From Pelagomonas calceolata (Eukaryota; Sar; Pelagophyceae; Pelagomonadales; Pelagomonadaceae): a stretch of DNA of 64,000 nt. The notes under the pieces are model-generated. The model had not been told where the DNA came from. It did not search any database and worked only from the letters and a program-made list of their open reading frames with translations. Below, in pieces: positions 17,455-27,506 of this stretch. The stretch lies in contig CAKKNE010000001.1 in NCBI GenBank assembly GCA_918797485.1, forward strand, positions 4,216,001 through 4,280,000, in the 5' to 3' direction. Numbering within the stretch: position 1 is the stretch's first letter; each line of letters starts with the position of its first letter. Position numbers and translations under genes: made by a program.

Positions 17455-20400
17455 ATGATGGAGCCCGCGCCCGCCCCGGCGCCGGCCCCGACGCCGGCCC
17501 CCGCACCGGCGCCCGCACCGAGCTCGCAACTCGTGGAAGCGCAGCCCCTGCGCGAGGACGGCTTGGAGTTCCTGTCTGATACGCTCGAGCGCGAGTACGG
17601 CGACTTGTTTATTGAGACCGAAGAGCAGGATGATAATGAGAGCGTCACGACGCTAGATACGGCGGCCACGGTGAACCTGAGGAAGGTGTCGAACAATGAA
17701 CTGCTACATATATCTAGACGATTGGACGAGCTCGTAAGTAACAGAAATGAGTTAAGGAAAAGCGCGGACGCCAAATCACTAGTCGCGGAACAAGAGCTCT
17801 ACAAAGCGCAGACCCAGGAAGAGCTCGCCGAGCAGGCGTGGCAGAAGCATGTTGACCTCGAGTATGAGGCGGACAACATGAGAGATGCGAATGGGAACAA
17901 ACTAGGCCGAGGGGCCCTGTCTGTCGACCAGTTGAAGGCTTTTAAACAAGCTAAAGATGATGCTCATCGGCAGCGAACGCTAGCGACGCGCCAGAGGGAA
18001 CACGCTAGTGAAGAACACCAACTAGCTCTACGAGAGGAGCACCTCCGACAAAATGCGGAACGCGCCTGCGCTGCGGTCGCCGAGAAGGCCCTGGGTGCGC
18101 AGAAGGTGCGCGACGAGCGCTGGGAGGAGACCGTCGAAAAGTCGAAACGCACCGTAGCGCTGGAAATCCAAGGGGCCAAAAATGTGATAAAAAGGCACAA
18201 CAAACGTAGGGAAGCAGCTTTGCTAGCCGCCGAGAAGGAACGGGTCCAGCAGGAGATTCGCGACAAGGCTGCTCAACTAGGTTTGGCCAAGGCGCAGGCT
18301 CGCGTCGCGGAGAAAGAAAAACTCAACAGAGAAACTCAAAAATTAGCCGACAAGGCCCAGCGCGAAGCGCTGGAGAAGAGAGCTGCCGCTATAATAGAAC
18401 TGAAGCACAACATCGACAAGAACACTTTGGAATTGAAGGCGCTGAACGAAAAGCGCGCGATGCGCGAAAAGAAGAAAAAAGAGGCCTTCGAGAGGGAGAA
18501 GGCGGAGATCGAGGCTCGCGGCGAGAACCCCTATCAAGTGTTCTTGCAGCGGGATATTGATAGGAAGTATGAAAGAGATGTCAGGGAAGCGAAGGAGAAA
18601 ATAGAAAGGAAAAGGCAGGAGGTCATCGACCGCATCGCGAAGGATGATGAAAGGCAGCGGAAGATCGACGCGAAGAAGCATCATGATGAAGTGATGGCTA
18701 AAAAACATCGAGCTACGCTTGGTCGTCATTTCGCGCAAGCGCGGAATGACAAGTATCTGATCGAGAAGACTGGAAGGCAGTTGATCGATCCTACTGGTAG
18801 ATCCGTAGAACCGATCTTCCCGTCCCAGGAAACGAAGATGCTGGACAACACGTTTGGCACGGGTTTACTCGGTCGGAAGACCGCTGAAGAGCGCGAAGAA
18901 CTGATTCGTAATCTAGCTGCGTCGGCGGAACACTCACAACAGATCAAGAAGGACCCGTATGGCGAGTTCTCTCGCTTCGTGCCCAAGCTCAAAGGTGCAG
19001 AAACGAGGGAGTCGCGTAACGAAGACCCTCGTCAATCCCTCGAGCAGTTCGGCGCCGAGAGCCAGGCCGTTGCTGTGGTCGATGAGGATGCTCTGGTGGT
19101 GAAGGAACTGTCGAAGTTCGAGTTGCAATGTCGAGAGAAGGCCCAACAGCGGCAGAAGGACCGACTCGCAACGGGGACTCCTCAATCAGTCGCGGGCAAA
19201 ACTCTCAAAAGTAGCGCATTCGTCTCGGAACCGTCTACGATAGAGTACATCGACTTCACGCCCGGTGTGCGGCATGTGCTGAACATCAAGCTGACCAATG
19301 GCTCGTTAACGTTCAACAACTTTAAGTTATTACCGATGGCCGATGAAGTGACTGATTTTTTTGAGATTACTTATACTAAACCTGGAAGGATGTCCGCGGG
19401 CACGTCTTGTATGTTGGAGATCGCCTTCACGCCCCAGGTCAACGAGGACATTTTTGCGGAGTTACCCATGTTAGCGGCGACGGGACCTTTCTCCATCCCA
19501 ATCAGATGTACGACGAAGAAGGTCGTACCTTCTATTTCTCATGAACACGTCACTTTTGACGACGTGGTCATGGGTGAAGAAAGTACGGTAGTGTTAACTA
19601 TCAAGAACGACGGCGCGCTACCTACGACGTATACTTTTTACGACCCAGAAACCATGGAGCCTTTGGGACTGAAGAAGCCAGAGGTGCTGAAGATCGAGTC
19701 TAGCCCTGTGAAGGCGCCTCCCACTACCGGTCTGTTGTCTCCCGCCCTCTCGCCGACGCCGACCGCGCTCCTGTCGCCGGACGGCGACACGGATGATGAA
19801 GGCCTAGCGCCGGCGCCCGCACCGTTGATCGAGGGCGAGGAGGAGCTGGACGCCGAAGAAGAGGAGCAGCGGCAGGCCTTGGCCGAAGAGTCTTTAGTAG
19901 AGAAGTCGTACGTAAAGCACAGAGAGTGCCTCCAGTACAAGGATGGCCTGACGGCGCTACAGTACGAAGGCGGCGGCGTCGTCGAGGGCTACTCGTCCAC
20001 GACGCATGCCATCAAGTTCGCGCCGCTCCGAGCTGGATATGAAAGACAAGCTGTATTGGTAAAATTCGAGGGCTACGATCAAGACTTAGAATTTACGATC
20101 CTAGGGTCGTCGATAGAAGTACCTATTTACCTGGAGGAAGCGTTGCATGATTTCCGATGTGTTGTGCATGGGAAGTTGTATCGGAAGAAGCTGCTGATAC
20201 ATAACAGGGGTAAGATAGCCATGAAGTGCATAGCGCAAGTACCGCCCAAGTATAAAGATTATATCGAGTACCAGCCGGACATGGGCTTCGTCCAACCTGG
20301 TGCGTCGTTTGAGATGGGCATTAAGTTTAGGCCGCAGCATGAGTTAGTGAAGGCATCAAAACCATACTGCCTCGAGGACAGCGATGTAGTAGCTATTCCT

Positions 20401-22656
20401 CTCAAGCTCAAGTGCCCGGACCAAAAGTTACCGGTCTGGTACACGCTGAAGGCAAGACTTACGAGTGGTGACATAAATTTCAGTACTAAGACCTTTGAAT
20501 TTGGCAACTGCTACGTGGGCGAAGGGCTGTCGATGCCTCTGACGCTCACGAACACCTCGTTACTGCCGCAGAAGTTTGGTTTTGTCCAGTTGAAAGATGA
20601 GGTCGACGTGCAACCCGAAGAAGAAAGAATAGGGATATTGTTACCTAAAGAATCGAAGCAAGTGCAAGTAATCTTCAAGCCGCGCATCGCGCAAGTGCTC
20701 GAGTTACCGTTGGTGTGCAAGACGACGATGAACATGACCTACAATTTTGTGTTGAAGGGTGTTGGTATTGATCCTCCCTTACGGTTCGAACAAACGGTCA
20801 TGCAGTTGGCCCCTTGCCAGCCCGGTGATCAACAAGTGGCCTCGTTCTTCTGCTCGCACCCCCTGCCCAAGGGGCATAAAAGGGGCGTACCGCGGACCTT
20901 CGAGATCAAGGTCCCGAAGCCTCATAGGTCGCACATTACCGTGCAGCCGTCTGTTGCTGTGGTTGGTCCGGGCGAGACTAGGAGGATTGAAGTGACGTTC
21001 GCGCCGCCGCGCTGGAAGGGACCGAAGCAGCCTCCTCTAAGGGACCAGCCCGACATCGAAGAACCTGATTGGAAGAAGGTTTTAGGTTTGCCGGACGCGC
21101 CGCCGCCGCCCCCGGTTGAAGAAGAGGAGGAGCCCGAGGACTCTGGCGACGACGACGATAGAACAGATGAGGAATTGAGGGAGCTGGCTGATAGTGGAGA
21201 TGCAACGGCCTTGGAATTACTGGAGCAGCGCGAAGCGCGCGCGGCCCGGAAAGCGCAAGAGGAAGAGGAACGGCTAGCCAGAGAGAGAGCTCCCCCGGAG
21301 CCGTGGGAGGGCACCTTTGAAACGTCCAAACACCGGGTCAAGGGCCAGGAGGGCTACGCGCCCCATACGAATGACGATGATATTGAGCCGTGGAGCGAGC
21401 ATGGGGCCTGGAAGCTCCCGTGCTATGTGCAAGATCAAGGGCCGCCCCTCATGTTGGAGGTGCACACGACGGCCGTCGAGCGAACGTTATGGTGCGACTG
21501 CGAACGACTAGATTTCGGGCAATTGGCCGTGGGGCAGACGAAAACTTTGCCGTTACGCTTGCGGAACTTGTCGGAGGACGATACGACTTTATTTGTCAAG
21601 AATATAGCCGGTCTCAATGCCGTGGGGCCCTTCTCCGTAAGGAACGCCCTGCGACCCTTACCTCCCAAGTCGCCTCCACATGTCTGCTTAGTGCAGTTCG
21701 CGCCCTTTAACAAAGGCGTGCGGTCGGAGGTGCTCGAATTATTCTGCGAGCAGCTGGGGCGGACCCTGAGGGTGCAATTGCGGGGCGAGGGGGTCTCTCC
21801 CACTCTTGAGTTGGACCCGGAGGATGGCAAATTGGATCTAGGACATGTGGCTGCCGGAAGGTCATCGATGAAGGAGTTGAGAATAACAAACACGAGTGTG
21901 TTCCCGCTGACTTACTCTCTAAAACCGCAGAAAGAACCGGAACCGCGCGAGAACCGGGACGGCTCCACACCCTTCCTCTGCATCCCGTCGGAGCATACGA
22001 TCCCGCCGGGCGAAACGCAAGTCGTCGAATGTAAGTTCCGACCGGACCACGGCCGGGCCTGGCCCTTCACGTCGGAATTGCACGTCGAGGTGCCGAACGA
22101 GTCGAAAAGGCACGTATTGTATCTGAAGGGTTACGGCCACGACGAGCAGATGTACCTGGCGTGTCCTGGTAAGGAAGTAGCACAGCCAGATTCCCTGGAG
22201 GACTTCAATTGTTTACCAGCGTCGGAGTTCGACGCGGGCATGGAAGCGGCGGAAGCCATGGGTCTGGCCAAACGCTTGGTTCCTAGAATAGCCGTCAAAT
22301 TTGATAGAGAAACGAACGAACCACAAACAATATTCGTGGGCTGCTGCGCCAACGACGCTCCATCTAAATCCGTGGCGAACCCTTCTACATTATCCGGCAA
22401 CGGGGCGTTCGAGATCGCGTGGGAATACGACGACGCGAGGTTCGAGGGCTTATTTGCGGCGTCTCCCGACAAGGGATCGGCGTCGGCGGGCGCCGAGACC
22501 CCGGTGACGTTCACGTTCAACCCGCCGGAGGCCCAGGGCGTCTCGGGACTCGACGTCGGGTGCTGGGTGCGCGCGGTCGCGACTTTTATGCTGAAGGGCG
22601 CGCCGCGCGATTCTACCTTCGAGGTCGAGCTGACGGGGTACTTGCCTAATCTGTGA
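17455..22656 (+). CDS. CFAP74: CFAP74-like axonemal central-pair protein (coiled coil plus ASH/MSP domains)
   Basis: About 1733 residues from ATG 17455. An (AP)n N-terminus is followed by a very long charged coiled coil (about residues 75-480: EKLNRETQKLADKAQREALEK). Then a conserved linker with NPYQVFLQRDIDRKYERD and TGRQL, and a chain of immunoglobulin-like ASH/MSP modules to the C-terminus (SCMLEIAFTPQ, FEMGIKFRPQHELVK, QVQVIFKPRIAQVLELPLV, VVECKFRPDHGR). An N-terminal coiled coil plus ASH repeats and this length fit CFAP74, a C1d projection protein of the motile-cilium central pair. HYDIN and CFAP47 are longer and CFAP65 has another order. One uninterrupted 5.2-kb exon. It implies the organism can build a motile flagellum. 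Confidence 0.62.
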   Translation: MMEPAPAPAPAPTPAPAPAPAPSSQLVEAQPLREDGLEFLSDTLEREYGDLFIETEEQDDNESVTTLDTAATVNLRKVSNNELLHISRRLDELVSNRNELRKSADAKSLVAEQELYKAQTQEELAEQAWQKHVDLEYEADNMRDANGNKLGRGALSVDQLKAFKQAKDDAHRQRTLATRQREHASEEHQLALREEHLRQNAERACAAVAEKALGAQKVRDERWEETVEKSKRTVALEIQGAKNVIKRHNKRREAALLAAEKERVQQEIRDKAAQLGLAKAQARVAEKEKLNRETQKLADKAQREALEKRAAAIIELKHNIDKNTLELKALNEKRAMREKKKKEAFEREKAEIEARGENPYQVFLQRDIDRKYERDVREAKEKIERKRQEVIDRIAKDDERQRKIDAKKHHDEVMAKKHRATLGRHFAQARNDKYLIEKTGRQLIDPTGRSVEPIFPSQETKMLDNTFGTGLLGRKTAEEREELIRNLAASAEHSQQIKKDPYGEFSRFVPKLKGAETRESRNEDPRQSLEQFGAESQAVAVVDEDALVVKELSKFELQCREKAQQRQKDRLATGTPQSVAGKTLKSSAFVSEPSTIEYIDFTPGVRHVLNIKLTNGSLTFNNFKLLPMADEVTDFFEITYTKPGRMSAGTSCMLEIAFTPQVNEDIFAELPMLAATGPFSIPIRCTTKKVVPSISHEHVTFDDVVMGEESTVVLTIKNDGALPTTYTFYDPETMEPLGLKKPEVLKIESSPVKAPPTTGLLSPALSPTPTALLSPDGDTDDEGLAPAPAPLIEGEEELDAEEEEQRQALAEESLVEKSYVKHRECLQYKDGLTALQYEGGGVVEGYSSTTHAIKFAPLRAGYERQAVLVKFEGYDQDLEFTILGSSIEVPIYLEEALHDFRCVVHGKLYRKKLLIHNRGKIAMKCIAQVPPKYKDYIEYQPDMGFVQPGASFEMGIKFRPQHELVKASKPYCLEDSDVVAIPLKLKCPDQKLPVWYTLKARLTSGDINFSTKTFEFGNCYVGEGLSMPLTLTNTSLLPQKFGFVQLKDEVDVQPEEERIGILLPKESKQVQVIFKPRIAQVLELPLVCKTTMNMTYNFVLKGVGIDPPLRFEQTVMQLAPCQPGDQQVASFFCSHPLPKGHKRGVPRTFEIKVPKPHRSHITVQPSVAVVGPGETRRIEVTFAPPRWKGPKQPPLRDQPDIEEPDWKKVLGLPDAPPPPPVEEEEEPEDSGDDDDRTDEELRELADSGDATALELLEQREARAARKAQEEEERLARERAPPEPWEGTFETSKHRVKGQEGYAPHTNDDDIEPWSEHGAWKLPCYVQDQGPPLMLEVHTTAVERTLWCDCERLDFGQLAVGQTKTLPLRLRNLSEDDTTLFVKNIAGLNAVGPFSVRNALRPLPPKSPPHVCLVQFAPFNKGVRSEVLELFCEQLGRTLRVQLRGEGVSPTLELDPEDGKLDLGHVAAGRSSMKELRITNTSVFPLTYSLKPQKEPEPRENRDGSTPFLCIPSEHTIPPGETQVVECKFRPDHGRAWPFTSELHVEVPNESKRHVLYLKGYGHDEQMYLACPGKEVAQPDSLEDFNCLPASEFDAGMEAAEAMGLAKRLVPRIAVKFDRETNEPQTIFVGCCANDAPSKSVANPSTLSGNGAFEIAWEYDDARFEGLFAASPDKGSASAGAETPVTFTFNPPEAQGVSGLDVGCWVRAVATFMLKGAPRDSTFEVELTGYLPNL

Positions 22657-22676
22657 AGAAACTTACTCTCTAGTAC

Positions 22677-24557
22677 TTACGCCGGCCGCCACTCCTCCCG
22701 CTGGAGGACGTGGTCCTCGTCATAGAACCGGAGCTCGCCGCCATACGGCTGCTTCTCGACGATTGCGTCGATCGCGCCGTTCACGTCCAGGACTACGCGC
22801 CACGCGCCCTCCCTACATGAAGGCGGCCGCAGTTCGACGACGGCGTCGAACGTCGCCTCGCCGATCCGCTGATTGCGGACCTTGCTGAAGTTGCCCCACC
22901 TTTGTGCCCCAGACCGCCGCATGGCCTCGCGATCGGACAACGTGCACTCCTCGAAATCCCCTAACACCGGCGCCATGGCCTTGTTGTTCACGAGTTCCGC
23001 CAGCGTCTCGGCGTGCGCCGTCGCGATGAGCTGGACGCCGTGGTTCCCGACCGCCGCGGCGGCTTTCGCGGCCTCGTTGTCCCTTAATTCATCACATATC
23101 ATGGCTGCCGGTGTGACGTTGCACAGGACCTCGACCATGGCCGTATGTAACGACTTGCCCGCCGCGGGGTAGCGCTCCGCCGGGTGGAGCGACGGGTGCG
23201 CCTCCGCGCCGTCGCCCCCCAATTCCATGGACGCGTCAACGACCCAGCACTCGCCCGTCGGTTGTCGCGTCTCGCGGCAGACGCCGCAGAAGCTCGCGGC
23301 GTCGCGCAGGGCGGTGGACTTGCCGGCGCCCGGCGCGCCCAAGAATAAGATACTTTTCCCGGCCGCGATCAGGTCGGCGACGCGGTGCGAGGCCCCTCTT
23401 ACCGTACGGCCCACCCGCAAGACCAGGGCCGTCACGGTGCCGTCGGCCATGGCGACACGGCTAATCCTATGCAATTCGTTGGGCAGCGCGGCCCGCTGCA
23501 TCCCGTCGAAGCTCAACGGCGCACAAGCAGCTCTTATATCCTCCTGAGAAGTAAGTGGCGCATTCGTACACTCGACGACACGCTCCCGTAGCTTGAGCCG
23601 CGGCCGTCGCCCGAGCGAGAGCTTGATATCGACAAGCGAGGCGAACGGGTCGTCCGCGTTGACGTCCTCGAGCTTGGCCTGGACGGCGTCGCGCGTCGCC
23701 CCGGCCATGAGCGCGAGGAGGGCCCAGGGCTGGCCCTGGATTTCCGGTTCGCACTGCAGCGGCACGTCGTCGGGCCACGAATCCGACGCCGAAGGGGCCG
23801 CGACGACGAGCGCGCCCTCTTCGCCCTCCGACGCGTCTTCAGTCGGAGTTTCGACGAGCACCGCCTCGGAAGGCGGCTCGGGCACGTCCCCTAAAATCGA
23901 AGCGTAGCGCCGCTTGAGCCACCTTAATAGTTTCCGGTGCGCGCGATGCGCCTGTTCGCTCCCGTCGGCCTTGGACTGGGCGTGCGCGGCCAGCTTCCGC
24001 AGCCGCTCCGTGAAGGTCCCGCCCACAAAGGGCTTCGCGCTGCACGACACGCAGCGCGGCACGCGCAGCGTCGCGTAGGCGTGGCAGCGGAGCGGGCACG
24101 GCAGGCGGTGCGTCGCCCCGCGCGCGACGTCCAGCAGGTGCTTGTAGCCGCGGTCGCCGCCGTCCCTCAGGAACTCGTCGAGGTCGGCCTCGAACTCGTC
24201 GTCGTCGTCGCTGCTCGTCGACGCCGCGCGGCGGACGGTCGGGTACGGGTCGTCGTCGTCGTCCTGAGCTTGCGGCGTCGCCGGCGGGGTCTCCGCTCCC
24301 CAGCCGTTGCCGGTTGGTGGTGGGCCCCAGCCCGACTCCGCTTTTGGTGGTGGCGCGGCCCAGCCGTTGGTCGGCCGCTGCGGCGTCGCGGCGTTGGCCC
24401 AGCCCTGCTGCGGTGGTGGTGCCCCCCAGCCGTTTGCAGTGGGGGGCGACGCCCAGCCGCGCGCGTCCTCCTCCGGCGTGCGCGCCGGCGGGGGCGATCG
24501 TGGGTAGGGCGTCGCGTACGTGTCGGCGTCGTCGTAGTCGGCTGGTTGCTCTTCCAT
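22677..24557 (-). CDS. Ycf45/SpoIIIAA-like P-loop ATPase with Zn ribbon
   Basis: 626 residues from ATG 24555-24557. Residues 1-120 are Pro/Trp/Gly-rich repeats (NGWGAPPPQQGWA). Near 150-180 a CxxxC...CxxC pair (CPLRC, CVSC) looks like a zinc ribbon. The C-terminal half is a P-loop ATPase of the Ycf45 type: LFLGAPGAGKSTALRDAA (Walker A), VDASMELGGDG, MICDELRDNEAAKAA (Walker B), GVQLIATAHAETLAELV, ending with strands around FYDEDHVL. Ycf45 proteins are encoded in red-lineage plastids and, in plants, by nuclear genes; the biochemical role is unclear. No plastid leader is evident, so location is open. Only 20 bp separate its stop from that of CFAP74. Confidence 0.72.
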   Translation of the reverse strand: MEEQPADYDDADTYATPYPRSPPPARTPEEDARGWASPPTANGWGAPPPQQGWANAATPQRPTNGWAAPPPKAESGWGPPPTGNGWGAETPPATPQAQDDDDDPYPTVRRAASTSSDDDDEFEADLDEFLRDGGDRGYKHLLDVARGATHRLPCPLRCHAYATLRVPRCVSCSAKPFVGGTFTERLRKLAAHAQSKADGSEQAHRAHRKLLRWLKRRYASILGDVPEPPSEAVLVETPTEDASEGEEGALVVAAPSASDSWPDDVPLQCEPEIQGQPWALLALMAGATRDAVQAKLEDVNADDPFASLVDIKLSLGRRPRLKLRERVVECTNAPLTSQEDIRAACAPLSFDGMQRAALPNELHRISRVAMADGTVTALVLRVGRTVRGASHRVADLIAAGKSILFLGAPGAGKSTALRDAASFCGVCRETRQPTGECWVVDASMELGGDGAEAHPSLHPAERYPAAGKSLHTAMVEVLCNVTPAAMICDELRDNEAAKAAAAVGNHGVQLIATAHAETLAELVNNKAMAPVLGDFEECTLSDREAMRRSGAQRWGNFSKVRNQRIGEATFDAVVELRPPSCREGAWRVVLDVNGAIDAIVEKQPYGGELRFYDEDHVLQREEWRPA

Positions 24558-24623
24558 TTTATGTCTGCTTTTGGCTGCTATCAATGCAACAGCTCTATCG
24601 GTGCGCCTTGGTCCCAGAGCTGT

Positions 24624-24643
24624 CTAGACCTTTCGAGCGCTAG
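24624..24643 (+). promoter_or_regulatory. CTAG-bounded promoter element, degenerate copy
   Basis: 20 bp: CTAG, ACCTTTCGAGCG, CTAG, 67 bp upstream of the minus-strand start at 24557. Its TTTCG core resembles the copy at 48718. The match is weaker than in the main set. Confidence 0.35.
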
Positions 24644-24765
24644 GGAACCTCTACAAATTCACGGAGGGTTTGCGGCAGTCACTTTGCAAGGTACTGAGGG
24701 TACCAACCTGCACGAGGACTTGACAGGGCCAGCGTTTTGGCAGCTCTGGCTTTTGCTGCTTTTCT

Positions 24766-24785
24766 CTAGAGTGTAAAGCCGCTAG
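24766..24785 (+). promoter_or_regulatory. CTAG-bounded element, degenerate copy near a gene 3' end
   Basis: 20 bp: CTAGAGTGTAAAG then CCGCTAG. It keeps the GTGT and CCGCTAG parts of the consensus but lies 34 bp past the stop of the minus-strand gene ending at 24819 and about 210 bp upstream of the start at 24557. Confidence 0.35.
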
Positions 24786-24818
24786 ATAATCAACAAGCTT
24801 AGAACGAAAGGGACACTC

Positions 24819-25652
24819 TCAGAAGTACAGAAGAGCGTTGCGGAGGAAGGCATGGCTCCAGTGGTCGCGGTCGTGCGTGCCGCAGGTCCAGAGGAGTCGT
24901 GCAATGGGGTCCGTCGGCGGTTCGCCGCGGAGCTTCGCCCGGTCGCGGCGCAGGAGCTCCGCGAGCAGCACGACGGGCCCGGCGACGAGCCAGCGCGGGA
25001 GCGCCGCGCTCATGCGCACGACAATTCCGTTCTGGAACGTCGCGGCACGGAAGCCTAGAGCTTCGAAGGTGGCCTGGTACGTGTGCGCCACATCGGTCTT
25101 GGCGCGAGTCTTGCCCGCGAGTCGGAGCTCTCGGAGCCATCGCGCGACGAGCGCCTTGCGCGCCCTCACTGAGCACTCAGGCGCGAACGCCGCGCCGAAC
25201 TCGATCGACTTCGTGAGCCGCGTGGCCGCCCGCGCCGCCAGGTCAGTCGTCAGGCTGGCTCGGTAGGCGCCGTCGCCCGCGAACGCGAAGACGGCGACGC
25301 GCTTTCTGGTGGACAGAAATTCAAAGTTGATGAACATGCGCACGAAGCGGCTGCGCAGGCGCTTCTCCCACTCGTCGTCACCGACGCGGCTCGGCCGCCG
25401 GCCTTCGCGCCGCTCGACAGCCGCGCGGGCGTGCGGGTCGCGCAGCGCTGCCTTGATGAGCGCGCTGCCGTCTCTTTCTAATCGCTCGCGGATCGTGCCC
25501 TTGCCGATGAGCGTCTCGAAGGTCCAGCCGTACGGTATGCCGCCGCCGCCGAGGTCGCCCTCCGCCGTGTAGGTGCTCGGGATGATCCTCGCGGGTAGCA
25601 ACGGCTTTTCCGCGTCCAGTTCGCTGTCGCTGTCGTTGTCGAGGGCTGCCAT
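24819..25652 (-). CDS. Orphan protein of about 277 residues
   Basis: ATG at 25650-25652; the open frame begins 39 bp earlier at a GTG. An acidic N-terminus (DNDSDSELDAEKPLL) is followed by a Gly-rich segment and a mixed alpha/beta region: IRERLERDGSALIKAAL, RFVRMFINFEFLSTRKRVAVFAF, FGAAFAPECSVRARKALVARWL, and LVAGPVVLLAELLRRDR near the end. No signal peptide or clear membrane span and no known motif. Codon use is like that of the neighbours, supporting a real gene of unknown function. Confidence 0.6.
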   Translation of the reverse strand: MAALDNDSDSELDAEKPLLPARIIPSTYTAEGDLGGGGIPYGWTFETLIGKGTIRERLERDGSALIKAALRDPHARAAVERREGRRPSRVGDDEWEKRLRSRFVRMFINFEFLSTRKRVAVFAFAGDGAYRASLTTDLAARAATRLTKSIEFGAAFAPECSVRARKALVARWLRELRLAGKTRAKTDVAHTYQATFEALGFRAATFQNGIVVRMSAALPRWLVAGPVVLLAELLRRDRAKLRGEPPTDPIARLLWTCGTHDRDHWSHAFLRNALLYF

Positions 25653-25842
25653 CTGCAGCGCGCGCTTACTGCACTGCACTTTTTGGCTCACCCGAAATCG
25701 ACGCCAGGACGACGAATTCGCGCGCCGTTTGCGCCGTGCAGCACGCTGGCAGCGTTTAAGCCACGAATGTGGAGTGACGGCGGGTGCCAGCTGGTCCTAG
25801 CCGACTTTTACGGCGTGAAACCGCAGCGCTGCTCTCGCGCCT

Positions 25843-25865
25843 GCTAGTGTCTTACTGAACGCTAG
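25843..25865 (+). promoter_or_regulatory. CTAG-bounded promoter element, copy 3
   Basis: 23 bp: GCTAGTGTCTTAC, TGAAC, GCTAG, between divergent starts at 25652 (-) and 26004 (+), 138 bp from the latter. Confidence 0.6.
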
Positions 25866-26003
25866 GGTTGGCAGCAACGCGATCGAGATTCGCTGGGAGC
25901 AGGCACTCTTGCGGCACAATTCTTGGTTTGGAGTTGGCCGGCAGCAGTTTAGGACCGAGTGAGACGCCGCGAAGCAAGCGGCATCGCCCTACGGCAGCCA
26001 AAC

Positions 26004-27471
26004 ATGCACTTGTCCTCAATGCTCTCTCTAGCTCTGTTTTCCTTGTTTTCGTCGGCACGCGCCTTCCGGGCACCGCGCAGCAGCATCGTGATGCTCTCGA
26101 TGCTCTCCGCAGTGGCTGCCTTTCAGGCGCCGCGCAGCCGCGTCGTGCCCCGAACGGTTGCCAACTACGCCGCGAAGCCGCTCCCCGCCGAAGTAGTGTT
26201 CGAGAACATTAATTTCTTCGGCTTCGTCAAGCGCCTGACGGCCGCGGTCGCTCACGCGAGGCCCGAGACGCTCACGAAGATCACGAAGGCCCTGCCCGCC
26301 GACGACTTTATTGCGGTGGTCAGTTTCTACATCTTGCTGGACCCCGCACTCAGATTAATGTGGCGCATCCGCTCGAAGCGGTCGTTTGGAGATTCTTGGT
26401 TCGGGACCTTGCGACCGGCTCTGAAACTGCTCAGCAGCGTCTTCGCTTGTCTATATGGCTTAGATGTCCTCTACTGCACGTCCTGCTTAGTGGGAAACCC
26501 CCTGCCGAACGTGATCCCCGCAGTAGCAGCAGGAATAGGCTACACGGCCGTCGCGGGGACCTTGTGTACTTCTATCAAGGACCGGTTCCTCGAACGACAG
26601 GTCTTGCCGGCCTGGTCCAAGGACACGCGCGCGCGGAACTTCGCGGTCAAGAGGGGCACGGGCATCGGCATCTGGATTCTGTGTATCTTGATCTGTCTCG
26701 AGACGCTGCGGATTGAAGCGGGCGTGAGCGTCAAGTCAATTATTGGACTGACCTCAATCTTCGGCATCGCGACGGGTTTCGCGGTCAAGGATTTGGCGTC
26801 GAACTGGGTCGGCGGCTTATTGCTATTTGTGACGCGGCCCTTCGTGCCGGGCGACAAGATCGAGATGTCGCCGCCTGTGAGGAAATCAAATTTCGGGCGC
26901 CCCACGCCATCGACGCGACGTGCTTCCGTAGCTGCATCTGCTCACTGGTTGATTTCTACACAGGACTAGGCTCAAGCAGAGCGTCGTGGAAAGGATCGGC
27001 TGGTACGCGACGCGGGTGAGGAGTGATGATGATCGTGTCCAAGTCGTGCCCAATTCGAAGTTTGTGTCGAACAAGATCAGTAATTTGTCGCGGCGGCGGC
27101 ACCGCTCGATCCGCAAGAGCTTCCACCTCGCGTATGAAGATCTTCCCAAGTGCGGGGCTATCGTGACCGCGCTGCGCGAGAAGCTCAAGAGCATGCCCGA
27201 CGTCGACGAGAACCGGCGCCTCTACGTCTACATCAAGGACCTGCGCGAGACGGACGTCGAGATCGAGGCGGAAGTCCACTGGCGCGGCGTGTCGTCCTTG
27301 GTCTACCGCCAGCGGCGGACGGAGGCGCTCCTGGCCATCGGCGACGTGGTCAGGGATCACGGCGCGTCGTTCGCGGTCTGGGACGCCGTCCTGTCGAAGA
27401 GCGGGGTGTTCGAGGGACCGCGGAACAACGGCGCGGACCTTTCCACGGCGCCGGCATACACCCAGTCCTAG
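26004..27471 (+). CDS. Plastid-targeted MscS-like mechanosensitive channel, two exons
   Basis: Exon 1 is 26004-26876 and exon 2 26977-27471, with a GTGAGG donor and AAG acceptor; 455 residues in frame (a GTC donor at about 26865 with acceptor at 26963 is an alternative). The N-terminus MHLSSMLSLALFSLFSSARA then FRAP is a signal peptide with an Ala-x-Ala-Phe motif, the heterokont plastid leader; a second copy (SAVAA then FQAP) follows. Membrane helices precede the MscS core: GLTSIFGIATGFAVKDLASN (pore-helix end), RPFVPGDKIEM (beta domain start), VERIGWYATRVR and VPNSKFVSNKISN. MscS-like channels release ions under membrane tension; plant MSL2/3 act in plastid envelopes. Predicted place: a plastid membrane. 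Confidence 0.82.
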
Positions 27472-27506
27472 TTTTGGACCCTTAGCTATATAAGCACCAT
27501 CGTTTC

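Noticed and set aside
16995-17774. Minus-strand ORF overlapping the start of the CFAP74-like gene
   Set aside because: It is antisense to the coiled-coil exon and to the promoter; no conserved feature.
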